Part shown: piece by piece, positions 23,122 through 31,551 of the stretch | How positions within the stretch are numbered: position 1 is the first letter of the stretch | How the letters are laid out: each line of letters starts with the position of its first letter | DNA from: Saprospiraceae bacterium UBA6168 | GTDB lineage: Bacteria > Bacteroidota > Bacteroidia > Chitinophagales > Saprospiraceae | Reading direction: 5' to 3' | DNA: 37,256 nucleotides | Assembly (NCBI GenBank): GCA_002435785.1 | Contig: DIUC01000085.1 | Span: 70,553-107,808 of the forward strand | Notes under the pieces: model-generated | Seen by the model: the letters and a program-made list of their open reading frames with translations, nothing else | What the model was told of the DNA's origin: nothing | Database searches by the model: none | Made by a program: the position numbers and the translations under genes

Positions 23122-24205
23122 GGTGGCATTGACCAAAATCCCGTTGGTAGGGGCTGTTACGGCTAAAGTTCTGGTCAGTTATTGTGGGGGAGCCAGGGAG
23201 GTCTTTGAGGCAAAAAAGGCGGACTTGTTAAAGATACCAAGTATCGGGGATGCCATCGTGGGCAATGTGATGGACAAAAAAGTGCTGGAGGATGCGGAGC
23301 GGGAGTTGGTGTTTATCGAAGAAAATAGCATCAAGCCCCTTTTTTATCTCCACAAGGACTACCCCCAACGGCTTCGCAACCTGAACGATGCCCCCATCAT
23401 GCTCTATTACCGGGGCACCGCCGACCTGAACTTCCACAGGACCATCGGTATCATCGGTACCCGAACGCCCTCACCGCAGGGCCTGGGCATTTGTGAAGAA
23501 CTGGTAGAGGGGCTTGCTCCTTACAAACCATTGGTTATCAGTGGTTTGGCCTACGGAATTGATGTTGCCGCCCATAAGAAAAGCCTTGAAGTGGGGCTTG
23601 ATACCGCTGCCGTACTGGGGCATGGGCTTGCCCGAATCTATCCAGCGCAACATAAAAAAGTGGCCATGGAAATCATGGAGCAAGGTGGTTTGGTCACGGA
23701 GTTTGCCAGCCACGTGGGGCCAGAGCGGGAGAACTTTCCCATGCGGAACCGCATCGTTGCTGGGCTTTGCGATGCGCTGATTGTGGTCGAAACTGCCGTA
23801 AAGGGTGGCTCCATCATCACCGTGCAGCAGGCAAACGGGTATAGCCGGGATGTGTTCGCCGTGCCGGGCAGGGTGAAGGACAAATTTTCGCAAGGCTGTA
23901 ATTTCTTAATCAAAAAAAGCATGGCGCTGCTCATCGAAAATGCCGAGGATGTGATGGCCACCCTTCGCTGGAGCCGGGAGGACAATGGTCAGGCTCCACA
24001 GCCCGTACAGGGCCGTCTTTTCGAAGAGCTGACAGAACCCGAAAAACAAGTGATAGACCTGATACAAAGCGCCGAGGAAATTGGTGTTGACCAGTTGAGC
24101 TATGCTTCAAAAATCAGCCAAGGTGACCTTGCCTCGCTATTGTTGAACCTGGAGTTCAAGGGCATGGTACGGTCACTGCCTGGAAAGCGTTATGTGCTTT
24201 GTTAG
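23102..24205 (+). CDS. dprA: DNA-processing protein DprA
   Basis: A 367-residue DprA (Smf) protein, which binds incoming single-stranded DNA and loads RecA during natural transformation. An N-terminal helix-hairpin-helix/SAM-like part (1-60) precedes the Rossmann-like core. The core has GIIGTR (116-121), SGLAYGID (147-154), a conserved AVLGHGL segment, FPMRNRI (212-218) and TAVKGGSIIT (231-240). A C-terminal winged helix (about 305-367) completes the full-length form. The ATG at 23102 is preferred to an in-frame ATG 51 bases upstream because the family begins with a short leader before the HhH part. Confidence 0.95.
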   Translation: MNDLLYKVALTKIPLVGAVTAKVLVSYCGGAREVFEAKKADLLKIPSIGDAIVGNVMDKKVLEDAERELVFIEENSIKPLFYLHKDYPQRLRNLNDAPIMLYYRGTADLNFHRTIGIIGTRTPSPQGLGICEELVEGLAPYKPLVISGLAYGIDVAAHKKSLEVGLDTAAVLGHGLARIYPAQHKKVAMEIMEQGGLVTEFASHVGPERENFPMRNRIVAGLCDALIVVETAVKGGSIITVQQANGYSRDVFAVPGRVKDKFSQGCNFLIKKSMALLIENAEDVMATLRWSREDNGQAPQPVQGRLFEELTEPEKQVIDLIQSAEEIGVDQLSYASKISQGDLASLLLNLEFKGMVRSLPGKRYVLC

Positions 24206-24310
24206 CCGTTTGGATAAGCGATATTTGGTTTTTACGGATTGGTAAACATTGAGCTACAATAGCAGGGGTGGATACCATGTGGAAGCACAAATTCTTTATT
24301 AAAATTGAAA

Positions 24311-25441
24311 ATGAAAAAAACCACCCTTTTTCTGCTCCTATTGCTGGTGCTTTCTTGCCACCCAAAACAAACTGCCAGCGTGGGCGAGCATCCCCAAGAC
24401 GAAGCAGGTGCTAAGGAGGCCATAAAATTTACCCCGCCCAAAAACATCATATTGATGATTGGCGATGGCATGGGCATCACACAGATAACGGCGGGTATGT
24501 ACCTCAACGGCAACCAACTCAACCTTGAGCAGTTCAAATATATCGGTCTGCACAAATCATACTCCTCCGACAACCAAGTGACGGATTCCGCTGCCGGCGC
24601 AACTGCCTTTTCCATCGGACAAAAAACCTACAACGGCGCTATCGGGGTTGACAAAAAAGGACGGCTCGCGCATACCATTCTTGAAGAAGCGGAGAACGGA
24701 GGCTGGGCATCAGGCCTCGTGGTCACTTCCTCCATTACCCATGCTACCCCGGCCAGTTTTTATGCGCACCAAAAAAAACGGGAGATGACAGAGGAGATTG
24801 CAACTGACTTGCTCAACGTGGATATTGATTTCTTTGTGGGTGGCGGCAAGAAAAACTTTGACCGACGCAAGGACGGCCAAAACTTGATTGAAACGCTCCG
24901 CCAAAAGGGTTACGCCATCTCTACCTTCCTCGACCAGGATTTCAAGGACGTCATCATTGACCCAAATAAAAAATTCGGCTACTTCGCTGCCGATGAAGAG
25001 CCGCTGTCCAACGCCCAAGGGCGTGACTACCTCGTGGCAGCCTGCCGCTCGGCAATGGAGTTTTTATCCAAAAAATCTGATAAAGGTTTTTTCTTGATGA
25101 TAGAAAGTGCACAGATAGAATGGGGCGGGCACGCCAACGACTCTAAGTACGTCACGAGCGAAATGATAGAGTTTGACCAAGCCATTGGGGCCGTTCTTGA
25201 CTTCGCCAAGTTGGACGGGGAAACGCTCATCATCGTAACCGCCGACCACGAGGCCGGCGGCTATGCCATCAACGCCACCTCAACGATGGACACCATCGTG
25301 GCGGCCTTCACAACGGACAAGCACACGGCTTCACTTATTCCTGTTTTTGCGTGGGGCCCGGGTGAGGAGCTTTTTGGAGGTATTTACCAAAACACATCCA
25401 TTTATGACAAAATGCGGATGGCGCTTGGCTTAAATAAATAG
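24311..25441 (+). CDS. Alkaline phosphatase, PhoA family lipoprotein
   Basis: A 376-residue alkaline phosphatase that releases phosphate from monoesters in the envelope. The signal peptide ends LLLVLSC, a lipobox with Cys16. The nucleophile is Ser93 in TDSAAGATAF. Metal ligands lie in IGDGMG (Asp52), ESAQIEWGGHAND and TADHEAGG, with the late KHTASLIPVFAWGPG supplying the last His. The first in-frame initiator is a TTG at 24305; the ATG at 24311 gives a normal Bacteroidota lipoprotein start. The gene stands alone, with a shared terminator after it. Confidence 0.93.
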   Translation: MKKTTLFLLLLLVLSCHPKQTASVGEHPQDEAGAKEAIKFTPPKNIILMIGDGMGITQITAGMYLNGNQLNLEQFKYIGLHKSYSSDNQVTDSAAGATAFSIGQKTYNGAIGVDKKGRLAHTILEEAENGGWASGLVVTSSITHATPASFYAHQKKREMTEEIATDLLNVDIDFFVGGGKKNFDRRKDGQNLIETLRQKGYAISTFLDQDFKDVIIDPNKKFGYFAADEEPLSNAQGRDYLVAACRSAMEFLSKKSDKGFFLMIESAQIEWGGHANDSKYVTSEMIEFDQAIGAVLDFAKLDGETLIIVTADHEAGGYAINATSTMDTIVAAFTTDKHTASLIPVFAWGPGEELFGGIYQNTSIYDKMRMALGLNK

Positions 25442-25453
25442 TGCCAAAGGGCA

Positions 25454-25493
25454 CAAAAAAAGGAAGGCGACCAAGTTGGTCGCCTTCCTTTAC
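25454..25493. terminator. Bidirectional terminator between phosphatase and DUF4783 gene
   Basis: A 13- to 15-bp perfect stem (AAGGAAGGCGACCAA at 25460-25474 with 25476-25490) has six A residues on the left, giving a T-run for the minus-strand gene, and TTTACA on the right for the plus-strand gene. Confidence 0.85.
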
Positions 25494-25512
25494 AAGTTAA
25501 ACCGAAATGTGG

Positions 25513-25902
25513 TTACTCTTTGTCGAACCTCAACTCTTGGATGACTTGCTTGCCACCGCTTACTTTCATGTAAATATACACCCGGTAGGTACCTGATGAG
25601 GCGGTCATGTTGCCGATGCAATACTGCGAGTCTTGGCCTTTGGAAGCACCTTGGTGCACTTGTTTGAAAGAGGAGGGCTTGTTTTTGGCAAAAAAGTCTT
25701 TCACCACTTTAATGGCTTCGGCTTTTGCGTAAGTTTCCTCTTTGTCCATGACAGCGATTTCCACGCTGGCATCGAAGTATTGGCCAAGGGCATCGGCATT
25801 GCCGCTGCTGATGGCCTTGGTGATAGCGTCAAGGTTCAGTTCCTCCGAATTGACAAATGCAATCGAAGGGGCAAGCAGAAGGACAAACAAGAAAAATTTC
25901 AT
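25513..25902 (-). CDS. Secreted DUF4783 protein, NTF2-like
   Basis: A 129-residue exported protein with a signal peptide MKFFLFVLLLAPSIAFVNS. The mature part has the NTF2-like pattern of DUF4783: a helical AITKAISSGNADALGQYFD, VEIAVMDKEETYAKAEAIKVVKDFF, then strands ending YRVYIYMKV and IQELRFDKE. DUF4783 proteins are common single-domain Bacteroidota proteins of unknown function. Length is normal for the family. Confidence 0.88.
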   Translation of the reverse strand: MKFFLFVLLLAPSIAFVNSEELNLDAITKAISSGNADALGQYFDASVEIAVMDKEETYAKAEAIKVVKDFFAKNKPSSFKQVHQGASKGQDSQYCIGNMTASSGTYRVYIYMKVSGGKQVIQELRFDKE

Positions 25903-26270
25903 GATTATGATTTTGTGAACACATCAGCCCAAAATTTTATGAGCGAAATGTTTTCTGGTAAAATTGAGCTGTGCGAAGCTCCTTATTTTATATCAAACGA
26001 ACAGAAGTTTTTATATGTTCATTCAAGCTAAATTTTGACGTGGGACGCAAGAGGGGGTAACGGCTTGAAAAGTTAAAGTTTCTGGAAAGGCTACAAGCAA
26101 ATTGAGTGACAACTAAACGCTAATGCCTTATCTGTTCGTATTTTTTCTTGGGTTATTTCAACCTTGTCAAAAAACAAAAGCCATAACGATTGACTTTTCA
26201 AAAGTGACATCAATGGCAGTTTTATTTTTGCTGCGCAAAACTTCAATTTTCATTCTTTAAACAAATCAAT
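25903..26270. other. 368-bp intergenic region before gpmI
   Basis: AT-rich non-coding DNA with no supportable gene or RNA. A promoter-like TATTTTTG followed by C at 26223-26230 on the plus strand is the only feature I can name. Confidence 0.5.
26223..26230 (+). promoter_or_regulatory. -7 element of the gpmI operon promoter
   Basis: TATTTTTG followed by C matches TAnnTTTG and lies 40 nt before the GTG at 26271. Confidence 0.5.
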
Positions 26271-27803
26271 GTGAGTGCAAAACATGTAATGCTCGTTATC
26301 CTCGATGGATGGGGAAAAGGCCAAATACCCTCTGCCGACGCCATCGCCCAAGCGAATACCCCGGTGATGGATGCACTACTCAAATACTTCCCAAACGCTG
26401 AACTTGTGACTTTCGGCGAAGAGGTTGGCCTGCCCGATGGACAAATGGGCAACTCGGAAGTTGGCCACCTCAACATCGGTGCAGGGCGTGTCGTCTATCA
26501 GGAGCTTGCCCGCATCAACAAGTCCGTTCGGGATGGAGAACTGCAACAGCACCCGGTTTTGCTCGAAGCATTCAAATATGCCAAGGACAACAACAAGGCC
26601 GTGCACTTTATCGGCTTACTGTCGGATGGTGGCGTGCATTCGCACACCAGTCACCTGCGGGCGCTGTGCGATGCCACCCAGCAGCAGGGCTTGAGCAGGG
26701 TCTTTGTGCATGCCTTCATGGATGGGCGAGACACTGACCCAAAATCTGGGTATGAATACTTGCAAAAATTGCTACAATACACTGATAATCAACAAGTTAA
26801 AATCGCATCTATCATTGGGCGATATTATGCGATGGACCGTGACAAGCGCTGGGAGCGGGTAAAACTTGCTTATGACCTATTGGTAAATGGTATTGGCGAA
26901 GCAACGAATGACCCATTGGCTGCTGTCCGAAGAAGCTATGATGCAGCGATAACAGACGAGTTCCTAAAGCCCATTGTTTGTGTGAACGAAAATGGCCAAC
27001 CCGTCGCGACCATCCAAGAAGACGATGTGGTGGTGTGCTTCAACTTCCGTACTGACCGCCCCCGAGAAATCACGACCGTGCTCACGCAAAAAGACATGTC
27101 AGATTTTGGTATGTACAAACGCCGCCTATACTATGTCACGATGACCCGCTACGACGAAAGTTTTCAAAACGTCCATGTCATTTTTGAAAAAGACAACCTC
27201 AACAATACGCTTGGCGAGGTGCTTTCAAATGCTGGACTCACGCAAGTACGTATCGCCGAAACAGAGAAATACCCGCACGTTACTTTCTTCTTTTCTGGAG
27301 GTAGGGAAGCGACGTTTCTAGGTGAGCGGCGCTTGATGATACCTTCCGCCAAAGTTGCCACCTATGACCTACAACCTGAAATGAGCGCCGTTGAAATCAC
27401 CGATACCATCATCACCGAGATTGAAAATCATCAGCCTAATTTCATCTGTCTCAATTACGCCAATACCGACATGGTTGGACATACTGGTGTCTTCGAGGCT
27501 GCCATGAAAGCTGCCGAAACAGTTGACGCATGTCTGGGACGTTTACTCACTTGTGGCAAACAGTATGGGTATGATGCCATCGTGATAGCCGACCACGGCA
27601 ATTCTGACTTTATGGTAAATGAGGATGGCACACCAAATACCGCACATACGATGAACCCTGTTCCATGCGTGTATGTAGGACAGGTTGGGATGAATATATC
27701 AAACGGTAAGTTGGCGGATATTGCGCCTACCATACTTGGTCTGCTTGGTATTGACCTACCAGTGGAAATGGATGGGGAAAATCTACTTTTCAAACAGGTA
27801 TAA
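26271..27803 (+). CDS. gpmI: 2,3-bisphosphoglycerate-independent phosphoglycerate mutase
   Basis: A 510-residue cofactor-independent phosphoglycerate mutase that interconverts 3- and 2-phosphoglycerate in glycolysis using two manganese ions. LDGWGKG holds metal-binding Asp12, and QMGNSEVGHLNIGAGR holds the phosphorylated Ser62, at the standard positions. DGRDTDP, FNFRTDRPREIT and IADHGNSD in the phosphatase half supply further ligands. I place the start at GTG 26271 because it gives the normal N-terminus; the first in-frame ATG (26289) would remove six residues before the first strand. Three bases after the stop, a lipoprotein gene begins. Confidence 0.96.
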   Translation: MSAKHVMLVILDGWGKGQIPSADAIAQANTPVMDALLKYFPNAELVTFGEEVGLPDGQMGNSEVGHLNIGAGRVVYQELARINKSVRDGELQQHPVLLEAFKYAKDNNKAVHFIGLLSDGGVHSHTSHLRALCDATQQQGLSRVFVHAFMDGRDTDPKSGYEYLQKLLQYTDNQQVKIASIIGRYYAMDRDKRWERVKLAYDLLVNGIGEATNDPLAAVRRSYDAAITDEFLKPIVCVNENGQPVATIQEDDVVVCFNFRTDRPREITTVLTQKDMSDFGMYKRRLYYVTMTRYDESFQNVHVIFEKDNLNNTLGEVLSNAGLTQVRIAETEKYPHVTFFFSGGREATFLGERRLMIPSAKVATYDLQPEMSAVEITDTIITEIENHQPNFICLNYANTDMVGHTGVFEAAMKAAETVDACLGRLLTCGKQYGYDAIVIADHGNSDFMVNEDGTPNTAHTMNPVPCVYVGQVGMNISNGKLADIAPTILGLLGIDLPVEMDGENLLFKQV

Positions 27804-27806
27804 TTG

Positions 27807-28358
27807 ATGAGCATCAAGATGAGATTTTACTTAGGGATTTTCCTGCTTTTTATAGCTGCTTGCGGACAGGCCCCAACGAACCTGAAACCCAACACGAAAC
27901 CGTACTTTGATTTAAAGGGTTATTTCGAGGCGGAAGTGCAGCGGCTTGAACCGAGGGGAAAGTATCTTAAAACTGTTTCGGCAGGTGGAAACAAGGAGGA
28001 ACGAACGGTTGACAACATAGATTTGAAGCGAGAGTTAAGCTTGTTTTCGGTTGCAGATATCAATAGGCCCGCATGGTCTGACAAGTACGCAGTAGATAGT
28101 ATTTTCGACGACCAGAAGAAACTGGTGCAAATACAAATCAAGACGACCGATGACAAGCTGAAAACTCGCAAAATCGTGATTGATTTTAAAGGAACATTGG
28201 TTTCCAAAGTGCTTATCGAAAATAAAACCTCCAGCTCAATCGCTACCTCAAGTCAAGTTTTAACTTACGAACCCTCGATTGGCTACTCCATCGAAAATCA
28301 TCAGAAAGTGGCAATGACCAATGACCAACTCTTTAAAGTAGTTGTGCAATTCTTGTAA
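27807..28358 (+). CDS. Hypothetical lipoprotein in the gpmI operon
   Basis: A 183-residue protein. MSIKMRFYLGIFLLFIAAC is a lipoprotein signal; the cysteine in IAAC is the lipidation site. An ATG at 27819 (MRFYLG) is an equally good start. The mature part looks beta-rich, with charged strands such as QIQIKTTDDKLKTRKIVIDFKG and YEPSIGYSIENHQKVAM. I do not recognise the family. Its start lies three bases after the gpmI stop, so the two are co-transcribed, and a terminator follows. Confidence 0.75.
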   Translation: MSIKMRFYLGIFLLFIAACGQAPTNLKPNTKPYFDLKGYFEAEVQRLEPRGKYLKTVSAGGNKEERTVDNIDLKRELSLFSVADINRPAWSDKYAVDSIFDDQKKLVQIQIKTTDDKLKTRKIVIDFKGTLVSKVLIENKTSSSIATSSQVLTYEPSIGYSIENHQKVAMTNDQLFKVVVQFL

Positions 28359-28382
28359 TGAAGTAACTCAACAACAACAATA

Positions 28383-28420
28383 AAAAAAGCCGGACAGCAT
28401 TTCTTGCCTCCGGCTTTTTT
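28383..28420. terminator. Bidirectional terminator between the lipoprotein gene and thrC
   Basis: A 12-bp stem (AAAAAAGCCGGA at 28383-28394 with 28409-28420) gives TTTTTT on the plus strand and on the minus strand, serving both converging genes. Confidence 0.88.
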
Positions 28421-28422
28421 GG

Positions 28423-28440
28423 TTGTTCCACGTGGAACAA
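28423..28440. promoter_or_regulatory. parS-like palindrome 1
   Basis: TTGTTCCACGTGGAACAA is a perfect 18-bp palindrome that fits the broadly conserved ParB-binding parS pattern TGTTNCACGTGNAACA. It lies just after the terminator and 16 bases from the thrC stop. Confidence 0.75.
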
Positions 28441-28455
28441 TCCACCTCAGAGGGT

Positions 28456-29757
28456 TCAAAAATTGTCCTGCAACCATGCCTTAAATGGCTCGAACTCAAT
28501 ACCCATTAGTACGGAATCCTCCTCTTTTTCCGATAGAATAGCCAAGCGTTCCGGCACTTCAATTTTGTGATTTAATATCCGTTCTACGTCTGGCAGGAAC
28601 TTGGAGGGATGTGCTGTCTCCAACACCACGCCTTTTGTTCCTGTGTTCCTTGACTGATATGCTTCCAATGCCAGTACGCCGACAGCCCCGTGAGGGTCAA
28701 GCACATAGCCATGCGCTTGGTAAACCCTGCGCATCGCCTCCTCGGTTTTTTTGTCGGTAAAGGCATACCCCTTAATGTCGTTTTTGATGTTGTTCCACGT
28801 GGAACAATACAAATCAAGCATCCTTGCGAAGTTGGAAGGATTACCAACGTCCATAGCATTGGAGAGCGTGGGGACGGAGGTGCGAGGGGTGTATTCGCCG
28901 CTGCTCAGGTACATGGGCACAACGTCGTTGGCATTGGTTGCGGCTATGAACTGGTGTACTGGGAGGCCCATTCGCTTGGCAAATAACCCGGCAGTCAGGT
29001 TGCCAAAATTGCCGCTGGGGATGCAGAAAACCACGGGTTTGCCATCGTCAGGCAACTGCTTGTACGCTTCAAAATAGTAGAACGACTGCGGTACTAACCG
29101 AGCGATATTGATGGAGTTGGCAGAACTCAGCCTTATTTTTTGGGTCAAATCCTTATCCAAGAACGCCTGCTTCACCAGCGATTGGCAGTCGTCGAAGGTG
29201 CCATCTACTTCAATTGCCGTTATGTTTTCGCCGAGGGTGGTCAACTGCTTTTCCTGCAAATGGCTAACCTTGCCAGAAGGGTAGAGTATCACTACGCGTA
29301 TGCCCGTCGTCTTATAAAAACCAGCGGCAACTGCACCGCCCGTATCGCCGGAAGTGGCGACGAGTATGACCAATTCTTGGTCATTGCCCTGGTTAAAATA
29401 GCTCATCAACTGTGCCATGAACCTCGCCCCGAAGTCCTTGAATGCCAAGGACGGCCCATGAAAAAGCTCTAAGATGTAGAGTTCCTCGTTCAATTTGACC
29501 AATGGAGCAGGGAAGGTTATGGAATTTTCGATGATGCTTCGAAGGTCGGATTCAGGAATCGCTCCAACGAATAGATGCCGACAAATCTCAAATCCAATCT
29601 CTTGAAAGGAATAACCCTTCAAGTTATTGAGAAAGGAATCTGGTAATTGTGGTATGGATTCGGGCATAAAAAGCCCATTATCATCCGGCAATCCTTTGAA
29701 AACGGCTTCTTGCAAGGAGACAAAGTTGCTGGTGTTTTTTGTGCTGTAAAGTCGCAT
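28456..29757 (-). CDS. thrC: Threonine synthase
   Basis: A 433-residue PLP enzyme that converts O-phosphohomoserine to threonine, the last step of the pathway. PLP Lys107 lies in GPSLAFKDFGARF at the same position as in E. coli ThrC. ATSGDTGGA (near 135) and the phosphate-binding PSGNFGN (near 250) are intact. The length is that of the bacterial ThrC type. It follows thrB by 89 bases on the same strand; no thrA lies in the window. A perfect parS-like palindrome (28790-28807) is embedded in the coding sequence at residues reading CSTWN. Confidence 0.97.
   Translation of the reverse strand: MRLYSTKNTSNFVSLQEAVFKGLPDDNGLFMPESIPQLPDSFLNNLKGYSFQEIGFEICRHLFVGAIPESDLRSIIENSITFPAPLVKLNEELYILELFHGPSLAFKDFGARFMAQLMSYFNQGNDQELVILVATSGDTGGAVAAGFYKTTGIRVVILYPSGKVSHLQEKQLTTLGENITAIEVDGTFDDCQSLVKQAFLDKDLTQKIRLSSANSINIARLVPQSFYYFEAYKQLPDDGKPVVFCIPSGNFGNLTAGLFAKRMGLPVHQFIAATNANDVVPMYLSSGEYTPRTSVPTLSNAMDVGNPSNFARMLDLYCSTWNNIKNDIKGYAFTDKKTEEAMRRVYQAHGYVLDPHGAVGVLALEAYQSRNTGTKGVVLETAHPSKFLPDVERILNHKIEVPERLAILSEKEEDSVLMGIEFEPFKAWLQDNF
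28790..28807. promoter_or_regulatory. parS-like palindrome 2, inside thrC
   Basis: The same 18-bp palindrome TTGTTCCACGTGGAACAA recurs 367 bases from the first, inside the thrC reading frame, where it encodes CSTWN. Two exact copies so close together are very unlikely by chance. Confidence 0.78.
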
Positions 29758-29794
29758 TTTGGTTGACGGTTTAAACTCGGCAGGGAGTAGTTGG

Positions 29795-29830
29795 GGCAGT
29801 TGGCAGGCCAGAGAGGGGCTGCCAACTGCC
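29795..29830 (-). promoter_or_regulatory. Intercistronic hairpin between thrB and thrC
   Basis: A perfect 12-bp stem (GGCAGTTGGCAG at 29795-29806 with 29819-29830) and a 12-nt loop in the thrB-thrC gap. No T-run follows, so it may stabilise or process the transcript rather than end it. Confidence 0.55.
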
Positions 29831-29846
29831 TTCTCGACTCAGCCCA

Positions 29847-30779
29847 TTATAGTTTTATGGTCCCTTCCTGATTGATAGGAGAAACGTACAAGTCGTGTTC
29901 GATTCCTGCTCGCGCATAAACCCGTTTCATGGCCTCGCCAACTTCTTCGGCTATCAAGCTATTGGCACTGAGGGCAAAGATGGATGGCCCTGCCCCAGAG
30001 ATGCTGCAACCCAATGCGCCCGCTTTCATCACGGCTTCTTTTATTTCGTAAAAATGGGGAATCAATTTCGCCCGCTGCGGCTCGATGATTACATCTTGTA
30101 AAGCCCGCCCAATTAGCGCAATATCTGAGTTGTACAGTCCAATGATGAATGCGCCCAAATTTGCGTTTTGCTGGATAAATTTTTTCAACGGAACAGCATC
30201 GCTCAAGATGCTCCGAGCATCCTTGGTCAATATCTCTACATGTGGATAGATGACGGTTGCGTAAATACCACGAGGCATGGGTAGGCGATGGAAGTCCATC
30301 GTTTCGTTGTCGCGGATAAGCACCAAACCGCCCATGAGCGATGGCGCTACATTGTCGGCGTGCCAACCGCCAGAGGCAATGTACTCGCCTTGGAGTGCGA
30401 AGGGGAGCAGGTCTTTTTTTTCCAATGGACGCTTCAGCAGTTCATTGATGGCCATGACACCTGCTACGGCACTGGCAGCACTACTCCCCAAGCCGCTGCC
30501 GATGGGCATTTTTTTGTGCAGTTCCATCTCGATGCCCCGTCCCGATTCGCCGAGGTGTTCCAATAGTTTTAGCGCTGCAAAACCGGCGGTGTTTTTTTGC
30601 GGGTCGTAGGGCAGTTTACCTTTGGCGCCGGAGATGAGTGTGATGCGGAGTCCCGGCGTGTCGCTGAAACGCACGATGATTTCGTCGCCGGGTTGCTCCA
30701 AAGCGAAACCCATGACATCGAACCCAACGGCAGCGTTTCCAACAGAGGCCGGGGCAAAGACTTTTATTCCTGGTTGCAT
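29847..30779 (-). CDS. thrB: Homoserine kinase
   Basis: A 310-residue GHMP-family kinase that phosphorylates homoserine, supplying the substrate of ThrC. The ATP-binding motif PIGSGLGSSAAS lies at 92-103, and a late SISGAGPSIFAL forms the third GHMP motif. NAAVGFDVMGFAL near the N-terminus is typical of ThrB. The ATG at 30779 (MQPGIKVFAPAS) is the family start; the upstream open frame of 74 residues is not conserved-looking. It forms an operon with thrC. Confidence 0.96.
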   Translation of the reverse strand: MQPGIKVFAPASVGNAAVGFDVMGFALEQPGDEIIVRFSDTPGLRITLISGAKGKLPYDPQKNTAGFAALKLLEHLGESGRGIEMELHKKMPIGSGLGSSAASAVAGVMAINELLKRPLEKKDLLPFALQGEYIASGGWHADNVAPSLMGGLVLIRDNETMDFHRLPMPRGIYATVIYPHVEILTKDARSILSDAVPLKKFIQQNANLGAFIIGLYNSDIALIGRALQDVIIEPQRAKLIPHFYEIKEAVMKAGALGCSISGAGPSIFALSANSLIAEEVGEAMKRVYARAGIEHDLYVSPINQEGTIKL

Positions 30780-30807
30780 GTTGTGGTTTGTGTTTAAAAA
30801 CAAGCGC

Positions 30808-30815
30808 CAAAAGTA
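30808..30815 (-). promoter_or_regulatory. -7 element of the thrBC promoter
   Basis: On the minus strand TACTTTTG matches TAnnTTTG, 28 nt before the thrB ATG. No -33 is evident. Confidence 0.5.
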
Positions 30816-31502
30816 CGGCTTATGGGGATAAGTTTGTGGCTTTGGTGGATGCACCTTATGCAAAAAGAAAAACTTAAATATATTGCTGCGCTGGCAAGGC
30901 TTGGAAAAAAGCATCGGCAACTTCTTGATTGGCACGAGCGCACTATTTTCAATTTTTGTGTTGCTGTTTTTGGAATGACCAACTTGACCTAAAAAAACCA
31001 ATAAGCGATGAATCCAAAACTGGGTAGCTGCGGTAATTATTTATTATAACTTGTTCATTATCAGGTGTTTGAATGGATTTTCTTTTCTTGCAACAGCCTC
31101 CAATGCCCAAAAATAAGCGTTCATGCTTTGGGGGTGGGGCGGGCGATAAGATGCCTGTGAAAAGGCTACTGTCGTCGCATTGAGTAACGAGTATGCTTCC
31201 AGCGTAGAGAGCTACTTGCATGGTGTTGTGGTCGTCAGTAGTGGCAATGTACTGGCGGAGCTTGAAACTTAGCATGGCAAAACAAGAATGGTTCCTGTTT
31301 CTCCACAAGGTGCTGTTTATTTAGGGATACCTTACTTGCATTGTCGGACAAAACTCGTTATCCTTGTACTTCGTTTGACACTTACCCGTGTTCTTGGGAG
31401 AAATCTTTAAAAGAAGCGGTGTTTCCGCCGCTCAATCTGTAACCATCAGCCCAACCGAAGATGATTCGGCGGCTGTATTTTTTTAACCAAATTCCGATTT
31501 TT
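30816..31502. other. Intergenic region between thrB and the first T9SS gene
   Basis: About 690 bases without a well-supported gene. It includes one doubtful minus-strand frame (30949-31275) and, near 31405-31485, GC-rich inverted segments (GCGGTGTTTCCGC, CCGAAGATGATTCGG) followed by TATTTTTTT on the plus strand, which may be a terminator or leader structure upstream of the T9SS gene. Confidence 0.4.
30949..31275 (-). CDS. Doubtful small open frame
   Basis: A possible 108-residue protein starting MLSFKLRQYIATTDDHN. It has no signal peptide, no recognised domain and no clear promoter. The N-terminal half (to about residue 40) reads like a small beta-rich protein; the tail with KKRKS and two Arg/Ser-rich stretches looks less so. 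It could be real, or only an open frame in a long gap. I keep it at low confidence. Confidence 0.25.
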   Translation of the reverse strand: MLSFKLRQYIATTDDHNTMQVALYAGSILVTQCDDSSLFTGILSPAPPPKHERLFLGIGGCCKKRKSIQTPDNEQVIINNYRSYPVLDSSLIGFFRSSWSFQKQQHKN

Positions 31503-31539
31503 ATGAAAAATTTTGCTTCTTTACTTGGTTTAAATTCCA

Positions 31540-31548
31540 CCCCCCCCC
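31540..31548 (+). repeat. Nine-cytosine tract at the 5' end of a T9SS gene
   Basis: C9 tract between the ATG at 31503 and the rest of the gene. With nine Cs the ATG frame ends after 33 codons; with eight it joins the 627-codon frame exactly. Confidence 0.9.
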
Positions 31549-31551
31549 ATA

